Below are positions 22,745 through 24,115 of a stretch of DNA of 24,115 nucleotides, one piece after another (within the stretch, counting starts at the first letter, position 1; each line of letters starts with the position of its first letter). Source of the stretch: Akkermansiaceae bacterium UBA5689. GTDB taxonomy: Bacteria > Verrucomicrobiota > Verrucomicrobiia > Verrucomicrobiales > Akkermansiaceae. The notes below the pieces were generated by a model. The model ran no database searches and was not told the origin of the DNA. It saw only the letters and a program-made list of their open reading frames with translations. The position numbers and the translations under genes were made by a program. The stretch is taken from the NCBI GenBank assembly GCA_002420305.1, contig DIHT01000024.1:1-24115 (forward strand). The letters are read 5' to 3'.

Positions 22745-24115
22745 TCACTCCTCTTCATCATCTCCGCGGTCCGGTTTGAGGCGATTTCTCTTTGTCTCCA
22801 TGAAGTCGAGAGCCTTCTCTGCCCGGAATGAGACTTTATCGTTTTCATCTTCGAGGAAGAATTCCACCACGGCGAAAGCCCAATCTTCCACGATCTTGGC
22901 AAGGCCATTGACGATCTGGATCTTTTCGCTCTCGGTTGCTGCTTCCTGAGCGAGAGCTTTCCACATGTCCTCGAGAGCAAGGTCGTCACGGTCACGGTCC
23001 TTCTGGAGAAACTGGAAGGCCTGAGCATAAGCCTGCCTTCGGATCGTGTCGTCTTCCTCGGAAGTCATATAGTCAAGCAAAGTATCGAACTGGGTGTCGT
23101 CTGCCCATGAACCCAGGGCGGCAAGCGCGGCGATCCGGATCTTCTTATCTTCACTTCCCAGCGCAGTCTCGACGATGCCCGCTGCAGTGTCTCCTCCGGT
23201 GGAACCGAGAAGCTCGAGGAAGACGACGGTGGATTTGTCATTGGTGGCACTTTCGTAGGCGCTCTTGATGGCGGTAGCGATCTCGCTGCGCTTGGTGCTA
23301 CGCTCAGCCAGCGACATGATCACTCTCTTAGCGTCTTGTTGGATTTGGCTGTTCTCGTTGAACTGAATGATGCCCAGGAGGTCGGTGAGGTCCTTCTCGG
23401 TGGCCAGTTTTCTGGCAGCTTTCAATGCGGCACCCGCAGTCTCGGGCTTGGAGGCATTACGGGCATGATCGATCAGGGCAGGGAGGGCCTCTGGGGAATT
23501 CCTCCCCTGAATGACTTGGAAGAACTTAACCCGGATATCAGGAGTCATCTTGTTCTCTTCATTTGCCGCAAATTGGGCGATGATTTCATCGAGATTGTTT
23601 CCCTCGGCAACGAGTAAGCGTTGATAGATTGCCTCACGATCACCCCTGTTTTTCAGGGATTTTGCCTCGCCAAGGAGAATCTCCACTTCTTCCTGTGTGG
23701 TTGGAAGTTGGGTTGCACCCTTGTCAGTGACCTGGGCGAGGAGACTGTTGAGGGTTTTTGTCCGCTTGTTGGTCATGGATTTGCCCAGCACAAAAATACC
23801 GGCGAACACAATGGCGACAATGAGGACGGCTGCGATTGTGATTTTGGCTGCATTGCGGCCACCGCCACTGCCCGAGGTCTCAGTGCTTCCGGAAATGAAT
23901 GTGGAGGGGGCAGCTGTGGCGGGTGCAGCGGTAGGAACATGACCGGGAGTGGCAGGCGCAGCTCCGGCTGCGGCACTCGTCTGTGCAACCTGAGCCGGTG
24001 TGCTACTTAAATGGACCTGCCCGGGACTCAATGCGGCAGCTGGTGTGGCCGGCTGAGCGGAAGCGATTGCGGGAGTAGCTGCAGCTGGTGTGGCTGGTGC
24101 GGCTGGTGCGGCTGG
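22745..24115 (-). CDS. Membrane-anchored HEAT-type repeat protein with Ala/Pro-rich N-terminal region (partial)
   Basis: The frame is open to the window edge, so the N-terminus is missing; 456 residues are visible. The TTG at 24031 that could be taken as a start is inside the coding frame, which continues as PAAPAAPATPAAAA. The order is: an Ala/Pro/Thr/Gly-rich low-complexity stretch (visible residues about 1-88), one transmembrane helix (about 92-111, ITIAAVLIVAIVFAGIFVLG), then a helical domain with HEAT-like units such as DKKIRIAALAALGSWADDTQFDTLL and DTIRRQAYAQAFQFL, and an acidic end, GDDEEE. The disordered side is probably cytoplasmic and the helical domain periplasmic. It may be a scaffold; an N-terminal domain outside the window could change this view. 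It converges with the protease gene. Confidence 0.75.
   Translation of the reverse strand, partial: PAAPAAPATPAAATPAIASAQPATPAAALSPGQVHLSSTPAQVAQTSAAAGAAPATPGHVPTAAPATAAPSTFISGSTETSGSGGGRNAAKITIAAVLIVAIVFAGIFVLGKSMTNKRTKTLNSLLAQVTDKGATQLPTTQEEVEILLGEAKSLKNRGDREAIYQRLLVAEGNNLDEIIAQFAANEENKMTPDIRVKFFQVIQGRNSPEALPALIDHARNASKPETAGAALKAARKLATEKDLTDLLGIIQFNENSQIQQDAKRVIMSLAERSTKRSEIATAIKSAYESATNDKSTVVFLELLGSTGGDTAAGIVETALGSEDKKIRIAALAALGSWADDTQFDTLLDYMTSEEDDTIRRQAYAQAFQFLQKDRDRDDLALEDMWKALAQEAATESEKIQIVNGLAKIVEDWAFAVVEFFLEDENDKVSFRAEKALDFMETKRNRLKPDRGDDEEE
24086..24115. repeat. 9-bp tandem repeat encoding Ala/Pro
   Basis: Three units of the type TGGTGCGGC (the first has T for C at position 6) plus a partial fourth run into the window edge. 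On the minus strand they encode a repeated Pro-Ala-Ala pattern. Such slippage-prone repeats explain the length variability expected in the low-complexity linker. Confidence 0.7.

Noticed and set aside
1..24115. CRISPR array, insertion sequence, phage or toxin-antitoxin genes
   Set aside because: No spaced direct repeats, transposase motifs, terminal inverted repeats or paired small ORFs of that kind were seen on either strand.

Overview
The window reads as chromosomal DNA of a Verrucomicrobiota bacterium, or a close PVC relative. The evidence is the combination of families: SLA1-homology (SHD1) exported proteins, a DUF1080 protein, a PA14/DUF6797-like propeller protein next to a c-type cytochrome, a Tat-exported Gfo/Idh/MocA oxidoreductase, several sulfatase domains, and weak or absent Shine-Dalgarno sequences with frequent GTG/TTG starts. 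This taxonomic call is inference from gene content. No marker gene other than one tRNA is present.

Layout. 1-3130 (+): the 3' end of a cytochrome c gene overlaps a 920-aa secreted PA14/propeller protein. 3146-3847 (-): a convergent DUF1080 protein. 3997-6682 (+): two tandem paralogues encoding membrane-anchored helical-repeat proteins, each preceded by the same 35-nt element. The second has lost 77 codons from the repeat domain. 6683-7282: 600 bases without a convincing gene, containing a possible frameshifted signal-peptide ORF. 7283-8563 (+): Tat-exported Gfo/Idh/MocA oxidoreductase. 8592-9844 (-): a PhyH-type dioxygenase and a VOC protein. 10044-10118 (+): tRNA-Glu(UUC). 10203-11762 (+): a sulfatase. 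11807-16478 (-): a sulfatase-GH43 fusion and a TPR protein. 16642-17442 (-): a double META-domain protein. 17697-22638 (+): a four-gene run made of an SHD1 zinc metallopeptidase, a phosphodiester glycosidase, an SHD1 paralogue that has lost the HExxH site, and a protein with two SHD1 plus two retropepsin-like domains. 22745-24115 (-): a membrane-anchored HEAT-type protein whose N-terminus lies outside the window.

How the genes may work together. Most products carry export signals, so this is largely envelope and extracellular biology. One theme is breakdown of sulfated or decorated polysaccharide: two sulfatases (one fused to GH43), a DUF1080 protein, a Gfo/Idh/MocA oxidoreductase and a phosphodiester glycosidase. 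The other is a set of SHD1-carrying exported proteases at 17697-22638. This is the best candidate here for an uncharacterised system, because an active metallopeptidase, its apparent pseudo-enzyme paralogue and a double aspartic protease lie in one co-directional run, the last two overlapping by four bases. No phage, insertion sequence, CRISPR array or conventional defence gene was seen.
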